Assembly (NCBI GenBank): GCA_947452135.1
Contig: CANGBT010000003.1
Coordinates: forward strand, 1 to 60,332
DNA from: Burkholderiales bacterium
GTDB taxonomy: Bacteria > Pseudomonadota > Gammaproteobacteria > Burkholderiales > Burkholderiaceae_C
Length of the DNA stretch: 60,332 bases
Direction of reading: 5' to 3'
Shown here: in pieces, positions 23,746 through 32,056 of the stretch
Layout: every line of letters starts with the position of its first letter
How positions within the stretch are numbered: the stretch's first letter is position 1
Program-made: the position numbers and the translations under genes
The notes under the pieces: generated by a model
The model's database searches: none
Told to the model about the DNA's origin: nothing
What the model saw: only the letters and a program-made list of their open reading frames with translations

Positions 23746-23997
23746 GTTGGGCGACGCCGGAGGTTTGCGCCGTGCGTGGGGCCGGCACGATCGCTTGCAG
23801 TCGATGGCACTTGTCCCTGAGCGGGGCGGTGTTGACCTTCTTGCAAAGCGATCTTGATCAATGGGCGCTTCCGGGACCTGGGCCCGGCTGACTACAGTCC
23901 CGCTTCGGTAACACCGGGAGCTGAGACTGATGAACCACGAGTTCAAGGCGTCACACGAATCGCCGCATTCGCTGCGGTCGGCGGCTCGGGTGCTCTG

Positions 23998-24816
23998 ATG
24001 GACCCGCGCTCGTACCTTTTCGTGCCGGGTGACCGGCCTGAGCGGTTCGCGAAGGCCTTGGCCTGCGGTGCCGATGCGGTTGTGATCGATCTGGAAGACG
24101 CCGTCTCCCCCGCAGCAAAGGACGCTGCGCGCAGCAGCCTGCAAGAGTGGCTCGCCCGGCTGGGTGCTGACAAACCGCCCAAACCGGTGGTCGTGCGCGT
24201 CAACGCTTCTGACACTGCTTGGTTTGAGGATGACCTTCAAGCCTGCGATGCAGCCGCCGTCAGCGCGATCATGGTGCCCAAAGCCGAGCGCGCCGACGAG
24301 TTGAGCCGCATCGCTGCGTTGCAAGGCAAACCGCTGATTGCGTTGGTGGAAACAGCAGCCGGGTTTGACAACCTGCGTGCGGTGGCCTGTGCGACTGGCG
24401 TTCAGCGGTTGGCGTTCGGGTCCATCGACTTCCAACTGGACATGGGCATTTCGGGCGACGGTGATGAGCTGCTGCTGTTCCGCTCGCAAATGGTGTTGAT
24501 GTCTCGCGTGGCCGGACTTGCATCGCCGGTCGATGGGGTGAGCACCTCCATCTCGGATGCGCAGGCGGTTCTGGACGAGGCTCATCGCGCCCGGCGTCTG
24601 GGTTTTGGCGGAAAGCTCTGCATTCACCCGGCGCAGGTCGATGCCGTCAACCGCAGCTTCAGCCCCGGTGCGGCCGAGATTGGCTGGGCGCAACGTGTGC
24701 TGGCTGCGGCCACCGCCGCAAACGGATCGGCGTTTGCCGTGGACGGGAAGATGGTCGACAAGCCGGTGATCCTGCGAGCCGAAGCGATCTTGCGCCAGTT
24801 GGATGGAGGCCCCTGA
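23998..24816 (+). CDS. HpcH/HpaI aldolase family lyase (CitE-like)
   Basis: A 272-residue protein of the CitE-like branch of the HpcH/HpaI family, which cleaves or forms beta-hydroxyacyl-CoA esters such as malyl-CoA or citramalyl-CoA using Mg2+. The N-terminal RSYLFVPGDRPERF is the acyl-CoA-binding signature. ADAVVIDLEDAVSP gives the metal-site acidic residues (Asp31, Glu33, Asp34). VVRVN, ALVETAAGF and LAFGSIDFQLDMG supply the arginine, glutamate and aspartate of the active site, and GKLCIHPAQV is the conserved C-terminal block. The ATG at 23998 starts the homology. Convergent with the CaiB-type gene (66 bp apart). The CoA-transferase neighbour supports a CoA-ester lyase; the exact substrate is open. 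Confidence 0.87.
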   Translation: MDPRSYLFVPGDRPERFAKALACGADAVVIDLEDAVSPAAKDAARSSLQEWLARLGADKPPKPVVVRVNASDTAWFEDDLQACDAAAVSAIMVPKAERADELSRIAALQGKPLIALVETAAGFDNLRAVACATGVQRLAFGSIDFQLDMGISGDGDELLLFRSQMVLMSRVAGLASPVDGVSTSISDAQAVLDEAHRARRLGFGGKLCIHPAQVDAVNRSFSPGAAEIGWAQRVLAAATAANGSAFAVDGKMVDKPVILRAEAILRQLDGGP

Positions 24817-24882
24817 TCCCGTGCGTCCGGCCTGCGGATCAGCCCCGAGCTTGCCGATGTCGATGTGTTGCCAGCCGGTCGC

Positions 24883-26028
24883 TCACCCTGCGCGTCGGGT
24901 GGGCGGTTCGAGCCCCTCACGAATGGCGCTGCCGTGTTCATCGACGCCCGGGACAGAGCGGTAGCTTTCGTCGTCCCATTCGGTGATGTACGGGGTCGCT
25001 GGAAGTTCAACGACGCCGCCGTTGACTTGCATCGGCCGCGTGCGCAACTGGGGGTGGTTGATCAGGTCGTGAACCGAATTGATGGCGCCGTAGGCGGTGT
25101 GGGCTGTGGCGAGGCGCTCGACAACGTCGGCGTAGCTGAGGCTCGAGAACACGCCTTGAATCAGCGCTTCGAGCTCGATGCGGTTTCGGGTTCGTTCGGT
25201 GTTCGAGACAAACGATGGGTTGGTTGCCAGCGCCGGCTGCTGCAGCACGTGCTCACAAAAGCTGACCCATTCCCGCTCGTTCTGAATGGAAAGCACGAAC
25301 TCGCGACCATCACGCGAGGTGAACGCGCCGTACGGCGTGATGCTGGGGTGTTTGAGACCCACACGTTCGGGTGCGCCAGAGCCATAGCGCGCTTGCAGCA
25401 TGGGCACGGACATCAGTTCGGCCGCCGAGTCAAACAAAGACACCTTCACGGCGCTGCCGCGTCCGGTGCGTGAGCGCTGGATGAGTGCCTGCTGAATGCC
25501 GAGCAAGGCGTTCATCCCGGCAGTGATGTCGCAGATGGACACGCCGATGCGCCCCCACGGGCCCGGTGCGCCGCTCACGGCGACCAAGCCGCTTTCGGCC
25601 TGCACCAGCAGGTCGTAGGCCTTGAGTTCATGCAGCGGGCCCGATTCGCCGTAGCCGGAGATGTCGCAGGTGACCAGCCGCGGGTGCTTGCGGCGCAGCT
25701 CATCCGAGCCGAAGGTCAGCCGTGCCGCGGCACCGGGGGCGAGGTTCTGAATGAACACGTCTGCCGTCGCCATCAGCGCGTGCAACCTGGCTCGGGCGTC
25801 GTCTTGTCGCAGGTCGAGAGCGATGGACTCCTTGCCCCGGTTGATCCAGACGAAGTACGCCGATTCGCCGTGCACAGCGGTGTCGTATCCGCGGGCGAAA
25901 TCGCCCTCAGGGCGTTCGATCTTGATGACGCGGGCTCCGGCGTCTGCGAGGCGGCTCGTGCAGTAAGGCGCCGCAACCGCCTGCTCCAGGGCAATGACGG
26001 TCAGCCCATCGAAAGGTTTACCTGACAT
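24883..26028 (-). CDS. CaiB/BaiF family (class III) CoA-transferase
   Basis: A 381-residue class III CoA-transferase that moves CoA between carboxylic acids through an aspartyl-CoA thioester intermediate. The catalytic aspartate is Asp167 in VSICDITAGMNALLGI. Other family blocks are LTVIALEQAVAAPYCTSRLADAG, INRGKESIALDLR, ADVFIQNLAPGAAARL, CDISGYGESGP and YDLLVQAESGL. The substrate is not evident; fumarate-, succinyl- or itaconate-type acids are all used by this family. It lies convergent with the CitE-like gene and 167 bp downstream of the LysR gene in the same orientation, so LysR and CaiB could share a transcript. Confidence 0.9.
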   Translation of the reverse strand: MSGKPFDGLTVIALEQAVAAPYCTSRLADAGARVIKIERPEGDFARGYDTAVHGESAYFVWINRGKESIALDLRQDDARARLHALMATADVFIQNLAPGAAARLTFGSDELRRKHPRLVTCDISGYGESGPLHELKAYDLLVQAESGLVAVSGAPGPWGRIGVSICDITAGMNALLGIQQALIQRSRTGRGSAVKVSLFDSAAELMSVPMLQARYGSGAPERVGLKHPSITPYGAFTSRDGREFVLSIQNEREWVSFCEHVLQQPALATNPSFVSNTERTRNRIELEALIQGVFSSLSYADVVERLATAHTAYGAINSVHDLINHPQLRTRPMQVNGGVVELPATPYITEWDDESYRSVPGVDEHGSAIREGLEPPTRRAG

Positions 26029-26195
26029 TTCCTGTACCTGCCGATCGACGTTGAGTGAGCTTCGTTCCTCGGGGCATTCTTGAAGGCGCTAGGGAAGCCG
26101 TCTATCAGAAGTTCGGCAAGGGGGGCTTGTCCAAAATGAGTCTTCGGGAAAGTACTCAGCCCGAGGCCCGTGGTGCCTGAAGTCGCGCGTTGCGC

Positions 26196-27077
26196 TCAGG
26201 CCGTGAGGTGACTGATCAGCAACGTCAGCGAGGGTTTCGGGGGGCGATCCTTCTTCACGCACACGAGCACCTTGCGTTGTGCCCAGGGCTCGTCCATGGG
26301 CCGTACGGACAGCTTCATGCTTTCGGCCAGCACCTTGGCCGCTTCGTACGGCAAGATGCCCACGCCCATGCCGACTTGCACCATGCGGCACACGGCCTCG
26401 AAGCTGCGGACCTGGATGCGCAGGCGCAGGGCCTTTTCCAGAACGATGGCCTGCTCGGTCAGCAACCTCATCATCGACGAGCCGACCTCAAGTGCCACCA
26501 GGTCGTACTCGAGCACGTCGCTGAAGCTCCAGTTCGAGTCTCTGGCCAGCGGGTGATCCATGGGGGCAATGACCGCGAGACGGTCGGTGCGATACGGAAA
26601 CACCTCCAGCCCTTCGGTTCGCACGCCGTCGATGACGATTCCGATATCGGCCTCGCCCGCGAGCAGGCTGCGCAGGATGTCGCCGCTCCAGCGTTCCTGG
26701 ATGACCAGGCGGATGTCGGGGTTGGCCTTGCCAAATGAAGCCAAGTCCTCAGGCAGGGTCTCGGTCATTGCCGATGTGTTCGCAAGCAGGCGCAGCACGC
26801 CCTTGCGACCGGCTGCGTGGTCGGTCATCTCCGCATTCATGTCATTGAGATGGACCAGCAACGCCTTGGCGTGGCCGAGCAACGACATTCCTGCGGGGGT
26901 GAGTTCAACCCCTCTGGGCGAGCGATCGAGAAGTGGCGTCTTGAAGCGATGCTCGAGCAGTGCGATGCGTCTGCTTGCGGCCGCCACGCCGATGTGGGAC
27001 GCCTCGGCCGCCTTGCTCAGACTGCGCAACTCGGCGGCGCGGACGAACAGAGCCAGGGAATCGATGTCAGGCAGCAT
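26196..27077 (-). CDS. LysR-type transcriptional regulator
   Basis: A 293-residue LTTR. The winged helix-turn-helix occupies about residues 5-65 (LALFVRAAELRSLSKAAEASHIGVAAASRRIALLE, with FKTPLLDRSPRGVELTPAG). The effector domain follows from about 92 (VLRLLANTSAMTETLPEDLASF). It is divergent from the flavin reductase gene, with 288 bp between, the usual arrangement for an LTTR regulating the neighbouring operon. It likely controls the flavin/GST/ALDH/LLM genes to the right and perhaps the CoA-transferase to its left. The inducer is unknown. Confidence 0.9.
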   Translation of the reverse strand: MLPDIDSLALFVRAAELRSLSKAAEASHIGVAAASRRIALLEHRFKTPLLDRSPRGVELTPAGMSLLGHAKALLVHLNDMNAEMTDHAAGRKGVLRLLANTSAMTETLPEDLASFGKANPDIRLVIQERWSGDILRSLLAGEADIGIVIDGVRTEGLEVFPYRTDRLAVIAPMDHPLARDSNWSFSDVLEYDLVALEVGSSMMRLLTEQAIVLEKALRLRIQVRSFEAVCRMVQVGMGVGILPYEAAKVLAESMKLSVRPMDEPWAQRKVLVCVKKDRPPKPSLTLLISHLTA

Positions 27078-27365
27078 TTCGAACCTTTTTCTGGGTGCAA
27101 AAGTATCTCACCGGGGTTGGGCGCCTCGTCACGCGAAAGTCTGGGCGTGCGACGCACCACAGCCCGTGTGGATCGACCAGGTCGCGCCGGCGTTGTGACC
27201 CAAGTTGCGCGGCCGTCTCGACCTAGGGTTTCTAGCGAGTTTGAATTCTTGATGACCTCGGTTGTCCAGAATCAGCTTCTTCCTTTCCGGCGGGTTGCCC
27301 AGAATTCCCTTCATCCGCATGGGCGGTGCACGCAGCACGGCACCGATGGCTGCAAGGAGATGGGA
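27078..27365. promoter_or_regulatory. Divergent control region of LysR gene and flavin-dependent cluster
   Basis: This 288-bp gap between the two divergent genes should hold their promoters and the LysR operator. I could not settle on a single T-N11-A palindrome or a -35/-10 pair. Short frames on both strands here are not supported by any homology. The AAGGAG ribosome-binding site at 27354-27359 fixes the start of the flavin reductase gene. Confidence 0.45.
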
Positions 27366-27947
27366 ATGAGACCGGAGAACGCGCCGACTGAGTCAGCGAG
27401 GCAAGGCGTCAGGATCGTCGGCCTGTCGGGTAATTTCGCCCGGCCTTCGCGCACACGCACGCTGGTTTCGGCCGTGCTCGACAGCGCCGCCGCTCGCGGT
27501 CTCGGATCGACCGAACTGTTCGACCTGGTGGATGCAGGCCCCGGTCTGGGTCAGGCTACCGACCGTTCGCAGGCCGACGCCCAGCTCGAAGCGGTCCTGC
27601 ACGCCGTTCAAAGCGCGGACGCGCTGGTGGTGGGAACGGCTGTCTACAAGGGCGCCTACACGGGCCTCTTCAAGCACTTTTTCGATCTGTACGACATGGA
27701 AGCGCTCGCTCGCAAGCCGGTCATCGTGACGGCGACTGGCGCGTCGCCCGGCCACGCGTCGGTGATCGACTACCACCTCAGGCCGCTGTTCCTGTTCTTC
27801 GACGCGGTGGTGGGCACGCGTGGTCTTTACGCCGTGCAGCAGGACTTCGAGTCGCCGGAGCGCTTGACTGAAGCGTTTTCACGCCGGGTCGAACGCAGCG
27901 TGGACGAACTGCAAGCCATGTTGCACGTGCCCTTGGGTCAATCATGA
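27366..27947 (+). CDS. NAD(P)H-dependent FMN reductase (MsuE/SsuE-like)
   Basis: A 193-residue flavodoxin-fold reductase that supplies reduced FMN to a partner monooxygenase. The FMN-phosphate loop GLSGNFARPSRTRTLV is near residue 20, and VVGTAVYKGAYTGLFKHFFDLYD is the family's second conserved block. MsuE and SsuE serve LLM monooxygenases in sulfonate or sulfone use, and an LLM gene lies 2.7 kb downstream. The start at 27366 was chosen because AAGGAG lies six bases before it; an ATG at 27360 overlaps that site. The next gene overlaps by four bases (ATGA). Confidence 0.88.
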   Translation: MRPENAPTESARQGVRIVGLSGNFARPSRTRTLVSAVLDSAAARGLGSTELFDLVDAGPGLGQATDRSQADAQLEAVLHAVQSADALVVGTAVYKGAYTGLFKHFFDLYDMEALARKPVIVTATGASPGHASVIDYHLRPLFLFFDAVVGTRGLYAVQQDFESPERLTEAFSRRVERSVDELQAMLHVPLGQS

Positions 27948-28468
27948 CGAGCAACTCCACCATCGCCCCCGCGCAGATCACCGTCGAATTCAAGCAGGCG
28001 ATGCGCCGCCTGGCATCCACGGTCACGATCATCAGCACCGCTGATGCCAACGGCAACCGCCACGGCATGACGGCCACGGCGGTCAACTCCATTGCCGCAG
28101 ACCCGCCGTCATTGCTGATCTGCGTCAATCACAGCGCCAGCATCCACACGCCCTTGACGCAGCGCGGGCGCTTTTGCGTCAACGTGCTGACAACCCAGCA
28201 CGAAGAGCTGGTGGCTGCCTTCAGCGGAAAACTCAAGGGTGATGCACGCTTCGAGGTGGGCGAGTGGCGCAACGAAGGTTGCGGCATGCCCTACCTGCAC
28301 GATGCGCAGTGCAACCTGTTCTGTGACGTGGACACCGTGGTGCCGTACGGGACCCACTCGATCGTGATCGGCCGAGTGAGTGCGGTTCTGGTCGGGGAGG
28401 GCGTGTGTCCCCTGGTCTATGCGGATGGCGGACTTCGCTCGACGCAGCCACTGTGCGCAGTCGACTGA
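27944..28468 (+). CDS. Flavin reductase family protein (DIM6/NTAB, HpaC-like)
   Basis: A 174-residue flavin reductase-like, FMN-binding split-barrel protein. Typical blocks are FKQAMRRLASTVTIISTAD at the N-terminus, HGMTATAVNSIAADPPSLLICVNHSAS (flavin-binding loop) and GRFCVNVLTTQHEELVAAFSG. Such proteins hand FADH2 or FMNH2 to two-component monooxygenases. It is translationally coupled to the preceding FMN reductase (overlap ATGA) and lies 22 bp before the GST gene. Two unrelated flavin reductases side by side in one operon is unusual. Confidence 0.9.
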   Translation: MTSNSTIAPAQITVEFKQAMRRLASTVTIISTADANGNRHGMTATAVNSIAADPPSLLICVNHSASIHTPLTQRGRFCVNVLTTQHEELVAAFSGKLKGDARFEVGEWRNEGCGMPYLHDAQCNLFCDVDTVVPYGTHSIVIGRVSAVLVGEGVCPLVYADGGLRSTQPLCAVD

Positions 28469-28490
28469 CCGACGCTCTCGAGGATCCACC

Positions 28491-29099
28491 GTGAAACTGT
28501 TCTACAGCACCACCTCACCGTATTCGCGCGTGGTTCGAATCGCGCTGGCTGAAAAGGGCTTGTCGCAAGTCGAGGGCGTGCTCACCGACCCCTGGAAGGA
28601 CGCAGCCGCGTTGCTTGCGGCCAATCCCAGCGCTCGCGTTCCTACGCTGCAACTCGACTGCGGACGCTCGATCACGGAAAGCCTCCTGATCGTGATGTGG
28701 CTCGAGACACATCAGCCCGTGCCGACCCTGCTCGGTACAGACGCCAGCGCCGTGCTCTCGAAGGCCGGCGTGGCCATGGGCGCTGTCGATGCCGCAGCGG
28801 CGGTGATCATTGGCCGCAAGATGACCGATGCGTCTTTTGACGAATCGCCAGTGGGGCTGCGCCGCAGACGCTCCGTCATTCAGGCCCTGAGCGAGCTTGA
28901 GACCGAACCGCCGGCTCTGTCTGGTGGCATCCCCGACCTGTCCGTCATCGCCACGGTCGTGCTGGTCGACTACGTGCGCTTCCGTTTTCCCGGTGCCACG
29001 TGGGTGCCCGCGACCCCACGGCTGGACCGGCTGGTCGAGCAACTGCGCAGCCGGCCCTCGTTTGCCGATTCGGCTCCCCGTGACATGCCCCCCAGCTGA
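28491..29099 (+). CDS. Glutathione S-transferase family protein
   Basis: A 202-residue cytosolic GST with a thioredoxin-like N-terminal domain (KLFYSTTSPYSRVVRIALAEKGL). The Ser/Tyr in YSTTSPYSR is the likely glutathione-activating region; NPSARVPTL carries the cis-proline and RSITESLLIVMWLE the gamma-glutamyl contact. The C-terminal domain is all-helical. The start is a GTG at 28491 with AGGA upstream. In a catabolic operon, GSTs usually open epoxides, remove halide or nitro groups, or isomerise ring-cleavage products; which applies here cannot be read. Confidence 0.88.
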   Translation: MKLFYSTTSPYSRVVRIALAEKGLSQVEGVLTDPWKDAAALLAANPSARVPTLQLDCGRSITESLLIVMWLETHQPVPTLLGTDASAVLSKAGVAMGAVDAAAAVIIGRKMTDASFDESPVGLRRRRSVIQALSELETEPPALSGGIPDLSVIATVVLVDYVRFRFPGATWVPATPRLDRLVEQLRSRPSFADSAPRDMPPS

Positions 29100-29164
29100 A
29101 CCGTGGGGGTTTTCGAGTTTCAAGAGCCAGGCAGCCGAACCCAGTGAATTCAGGAGAGGACGAG

Positions 29165-30565
29165 ATGTCCACGATCGTTGAAGTCAGGTCACCCTTTGAT
29201 GGCGCTCACGTCGGTCAGGTGAGCGCATCGAATGCGCAAGACATCGAGCGCGCGCTGGCGACGGCCTACGCGCTCTTTCGCGACCGGCGTCAATGGCTGC
29301 CGAAGCAGCGGCGCATCGCGATCCTCAAGCGTGCCGCCGAGATCATCACGTCGCGGCGGGAGGCGATCGCCCGACAGGCGGCACACGAAGGCGGCAAACC
29401 CTACAGGGATTCGTTGATCGAGGTGGACCGGGGCATCGACGGGATCCAGATCTGCATCGATGAGCTGCGAACCAAGGGCGGACACGTGATTCCCATGGAC
29501 CTGAATGCGACATCGGCTGGCCGCGTCGCATTCACACAGTACGAACCAATTGGCGTTGTCGTCGGCGTGAGCGCGTTCAATCACCCGTTCAATCTGGTGG
29601 TGCATCAGGTTGCGCCCGCGATCGCGGTGGGCGCTCCAGTGATCGTGAAGCCCGCGCCGGCCACGCCGTTGAGCTGCAAGACGCTCATCGACATCTTCCA
29701 CGAGGCTGGCTTGCCACCCGACTGGGCGCAGATGGTCCTGCCAACCGACCTCGATCTCGCGACGCGCCTGGTGTCTGACTCGCGCGTGGGCTTTCTTTCG
29801 TTCATCGGCTCGGCGGCCGTGGGCTGGATGCTGCGATCCAAGCTGGCGCCCGGAGCGCGTTGCGCGCTGGAGCATGGTGGCGTGGCGCCTGTCATCGTGT
29901 CCCACGATGCAGACTTGGACATGGCATTGCCCCGGCTCACGCGCGGATCGTTCTGGCATGCCGGCCAGGCTTGCGTGGGCGTGCAGCGCGTGTTTTGTCA
30001 CAGCAGCGTTGCAACCGCGGTCGCCGAGGGCATCGCGCATCTCGGCGCCGGGATGGTCGTCGGTGATCCGTTGCTGGCCACGACTGACGTCGGCCCGCTC
30101 ATCACGCACAAAGAGGTGGACCGGGTCGCGAGCTGGGTCGATGCTGCGGTCGGCGGTGGCGCCAAGCTCGTGTCAGGTGGTCACAAGCTGTCGAGCAGCT
30201 GCTACGCCAACACGGTGTTGCTCAACCCCGAGCTTGATGCCGATGTGACCCGCAAAGAGGTGTTTGGCCCGGTGGTGTGCGTCTACAGCTACGACGACCT
30301 CGATGCGGCCATCGGGCTGGCGAATGACTTGCCCTATTCGTTTCAGGCAGCCGTATTCACGCGCAATGTGGACACCGCGATGCACTGCTACCGCCATCTC
30401 GACGGCACCGCGGTGATGGTGAACGAGAACACCTTGTTTCGTGTCGACTGGATGCCTTTCGGGGGCGCGCGTGCCTCCGGCCACGGCATGGGCGGCATGC
30501 CACACACCATGAGCGACATGCAGACCGAAAAGATGATGGTCTGGCGCTCCGATGCCCTGAACTGA
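29165..30565 (+). CDS. Aldehyde dehydrogenase family protein
   Basis: A 466-residue NAD(P)+-dependent aldehyde dehydrogenase. The catalytic machinery is complete: Asn139 in SAFNHPFN for the oxyanion hole, Glu236 in CALEHGGVAPV as the general base (the usual LELGG is LEHGG), and the nucleophile Cys270 in GQACVGVQRVF. The C-terminal EVFGPVVCVYSYDD and NDLPYSFQAAVFT match the family. A strong AGGAGAGGA site precedes the ATG at 29165. It probably oxidises an aldehyde made by the LLM monooxygenase or GST to the acid. Confidence 0.92.
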   Translation: MSTIVEVRSPFDGAHVGQVSASNAQDIERALATAYALFRDRRQWLPKQRRIAILKRAAEIITSRREAIARQAAHEGGKPYRDSLIEVDRGIDGIQICIDELRTKGGHVIPMDLNATSAGRVAFTQYEPIGVVVGVSAFNHPFNLVVHQVAPAIAVGAPVIVKPAPATPLSCKTLIDIFHEAGLPPDWAQMVLPTDLDLATRLVSDSRVGFLSFIGSAAVGWMLRSKLAPGARCALEHGGVAPVIVSHDADLDMALPRLTRGSFWHAGQACVGVQRVFCHSSVATAVAEGIAHLGAGMVVGDPLLATTDVGPLITHKEVDRVASWVDAAVGGGAKLVSGGHKLSSSCYANTVLLNPELDADVTRKEVFGPVVCVYSYDDLDAAIGLANDLPYSFQAAVFTRNVDTAMHCYRHLDGTAVMVNENTLFRVDWMPFGGARASGHGMGGMPHTMSDMQTEKMMVWRSDALN

Positions 30566-30663
30566 TTCAACCCGCCCGAAAGCTGGAGTTCAAACGGGGC
30601 TGCAGGTGGGCCTCGATGTTTGTCAAAAAGCCGCCGAGTCGGCTATCCCCACTGGAGACTTTC

Positions 30664-31806
30664 ATGAGCAACGCAGATCAGCCGCAACCTCTCACCAACC
30701 CGATGGCGAGCTCGCCGAACAAGATGAAGCTCGGCGTGTTCGCCATCAACGCCCACGGCGGCTGCGCGATCACGACCGCACCCGAGGTGCACCGTGCAGA
30801 GAACTGGCGCACCAACCTCGAGACCATTCAGCTCGCGGACCGCGCCGGCTTCGAGGCTGCCATTCCGATCGGTCGGTGGCGCGGCTTCGGCGGCGAGAGC
30901 AACTTCGGCGGCACCAGCATGGAGACCTACACCTGGGCGGCTGCGATCGCTGCCTCCACCCAGCAGATCGCGACGATCAGCACCTCGCACATGCCGACGG
31001 TTCACCCCTTGTTGGCCGCCAAGCAGGCGGCGACCATCGATCACATCGGCGGCGGGCGGTTTGGCCTCAACATGATCTGTGGCTGGTTCGGTCCCGAAAT
31101 GCGCATGTTCGGCGGCAGCATGATGGAACATGACGAACGCTACGACTTCGCCGATGACTGGCTGTCCGTGGCCCAGGAAGCGTGGACGAAGGAGGGCTAC
31201 TTCGACCACAAGAGCAAGTATTTCAATCTGGTGCAGGCCTTTGCCGAGCCCAAGCCGCTGAACCGGCCTTTCCTCATCAATGCAGGGGGTTCACCGCGCG
31301 GAAAACGCTTTTGCGCCCAACACTGCGACGCGGCTTTCCTCATCCTGGGTTCGCACGACCTGGAAGGCGTGAAAAAACAGGTGCGCGGTTACAAGGATCT
31401 GGCCAAAAACGAGTTCGGCCGTGACATCAAGGTCTGGTGTTACTCCTACGTGTCTGTGGCCGAGACGGTGGAAAAGGCCAAGAAGTACGTGGACCGTTAC
31501 GCGCTCGAGTATGGCGATGACCAGGCCTGCGAGAACATCGTGAAGGAGCTCGGCATTCAGACCGGCATCTTCACGCCGGAGCAGGCCGATCAGTTCCGTT
31601 ATCACTTCAAGGCGGGATGGGCAGGCTTCCCGCTGGTCGGCACCCCTCAGATGATGGTCGACCATCTCGGGATGCTCACCGAGGCTGGCGTCGATGGTGT
31701 TTGCCTGAGTTGGCTGGACTACAACAGCGGGATCAAGCAGTGGAACGCCGAGGTGATGCCGCTGCTCGAAAAAGCCGGTCTGCGCCAACCGTACACGCCG
31801 GTGTAG
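30664..31806 (+). CDS. LLM-class flavin-dependent monooxygenase
   Basis: A 380-residue bacterial luciferase-like TIM-barrel monooxygenase that uses reduced FMN and oxygen. Family blocks are KLGVFAINAHGG at strand one, LADRAGFEAAIPIGRWRGFGG, STSHMPTVHPLLAAKQAATIDHIGGGRFGLNMICGW and MMEHDERYDFADDWL, as in SsuD, SfnG and related proteins. The precise substrate branch is not recognisable; the FAINAHGGCAITTAPEVHR start differs from both SsuD and SfnG. The first residues (about 15) are polar. It is the last gene of the flavin cluster, and two flavin reductases sit upstream. A terminator follows 100 bp later. Confidence 0.9.
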   Translation: MSNADQPQPLTNPMASSPNKMKLGVFAINAHGGCAITTAPEVHRAENWRTNLETIQLADRAGFEAAIPIGRWRGFGGESNFGGTSMETYTWAAAIAASTQQIATISTSHMPTVHPLLAAKQAATIDHIGGGRFGLNMICGWFGPEMRMFGGSMMEHDERYDFADDWLSVAQEAWTKEGYFDHKSKYFNLVQAFAEPKPLNRPFLINAGGSPRGKRFCAQHCDAAFLILGSHDLEGVKKQVRGYKDLAKNEFGRDIKVWCYSYVSVAETVEKAKKYVDRYALEYGDDQACENIVKELGIQTGIFTPEQADQFRYHFKAGWAGFPLVGTPQMMVDHLGMLTEAGVDGVCLSWLDYNSGIKQWNAEVMPLLEKAGLRQPYTPV

Positions 31807-31906
31807 TCAGTTCGCCAAACGTCAGTTTGCCGGCCGGCCGTCAGCCAGGCGGCACAGCGTTTTTGCACGGGTGGGCCCGAATCCAACCTTGCAAGTCAGT
31901 TTTCTG

Positions 31907-31937
31907 CCCCGACTCTCAGGAGAGCCGGGGTTTTTTT
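31907..31937 (+). terminator. Intrinsic terminator after the LLM monooxygenase gene
   Basis: CCCCG(A)CTCTC...GAGAG(C)CGGGG followed by seven T. It closes the flavin-dependent cluster. Confidence 0.9.
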
Positions 31938-32056
31938 CTTTGGGCCACGGTGCGGGGATGTATTCTTCCTGCGGCGCAAATCCTTGCTTTACGGTGGGTC
32001 TGCCAAACCCGTCTCCCGGGTCTGACACTGTCGACTTATCAACCATTTACTGACGC

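Noticed and set aside
24813-24842. Inverted repeat CTGATCC ... GGATCAG between the convergent CitE-like and CoA-transferase genes
   Set aside because: 16-base loop and no T-run, and it overlaps the lyase stop; not convincing as a terminator.
27129-27338. Short frames in the LysR/flavin reductase divergent gap
   Set aside because: Arginine/proline-rich, no ribosome-binding site and no homology; the region is better explained as control DNA.
31861-31906. tRNA-like T-loop pattern (GGGCCCGAATCCAACC) before the terminator after the LLM gene
   Set aside because: The putative T stem has a mismatch and no acceptor, anticodon or CCA parts can be folded around it.
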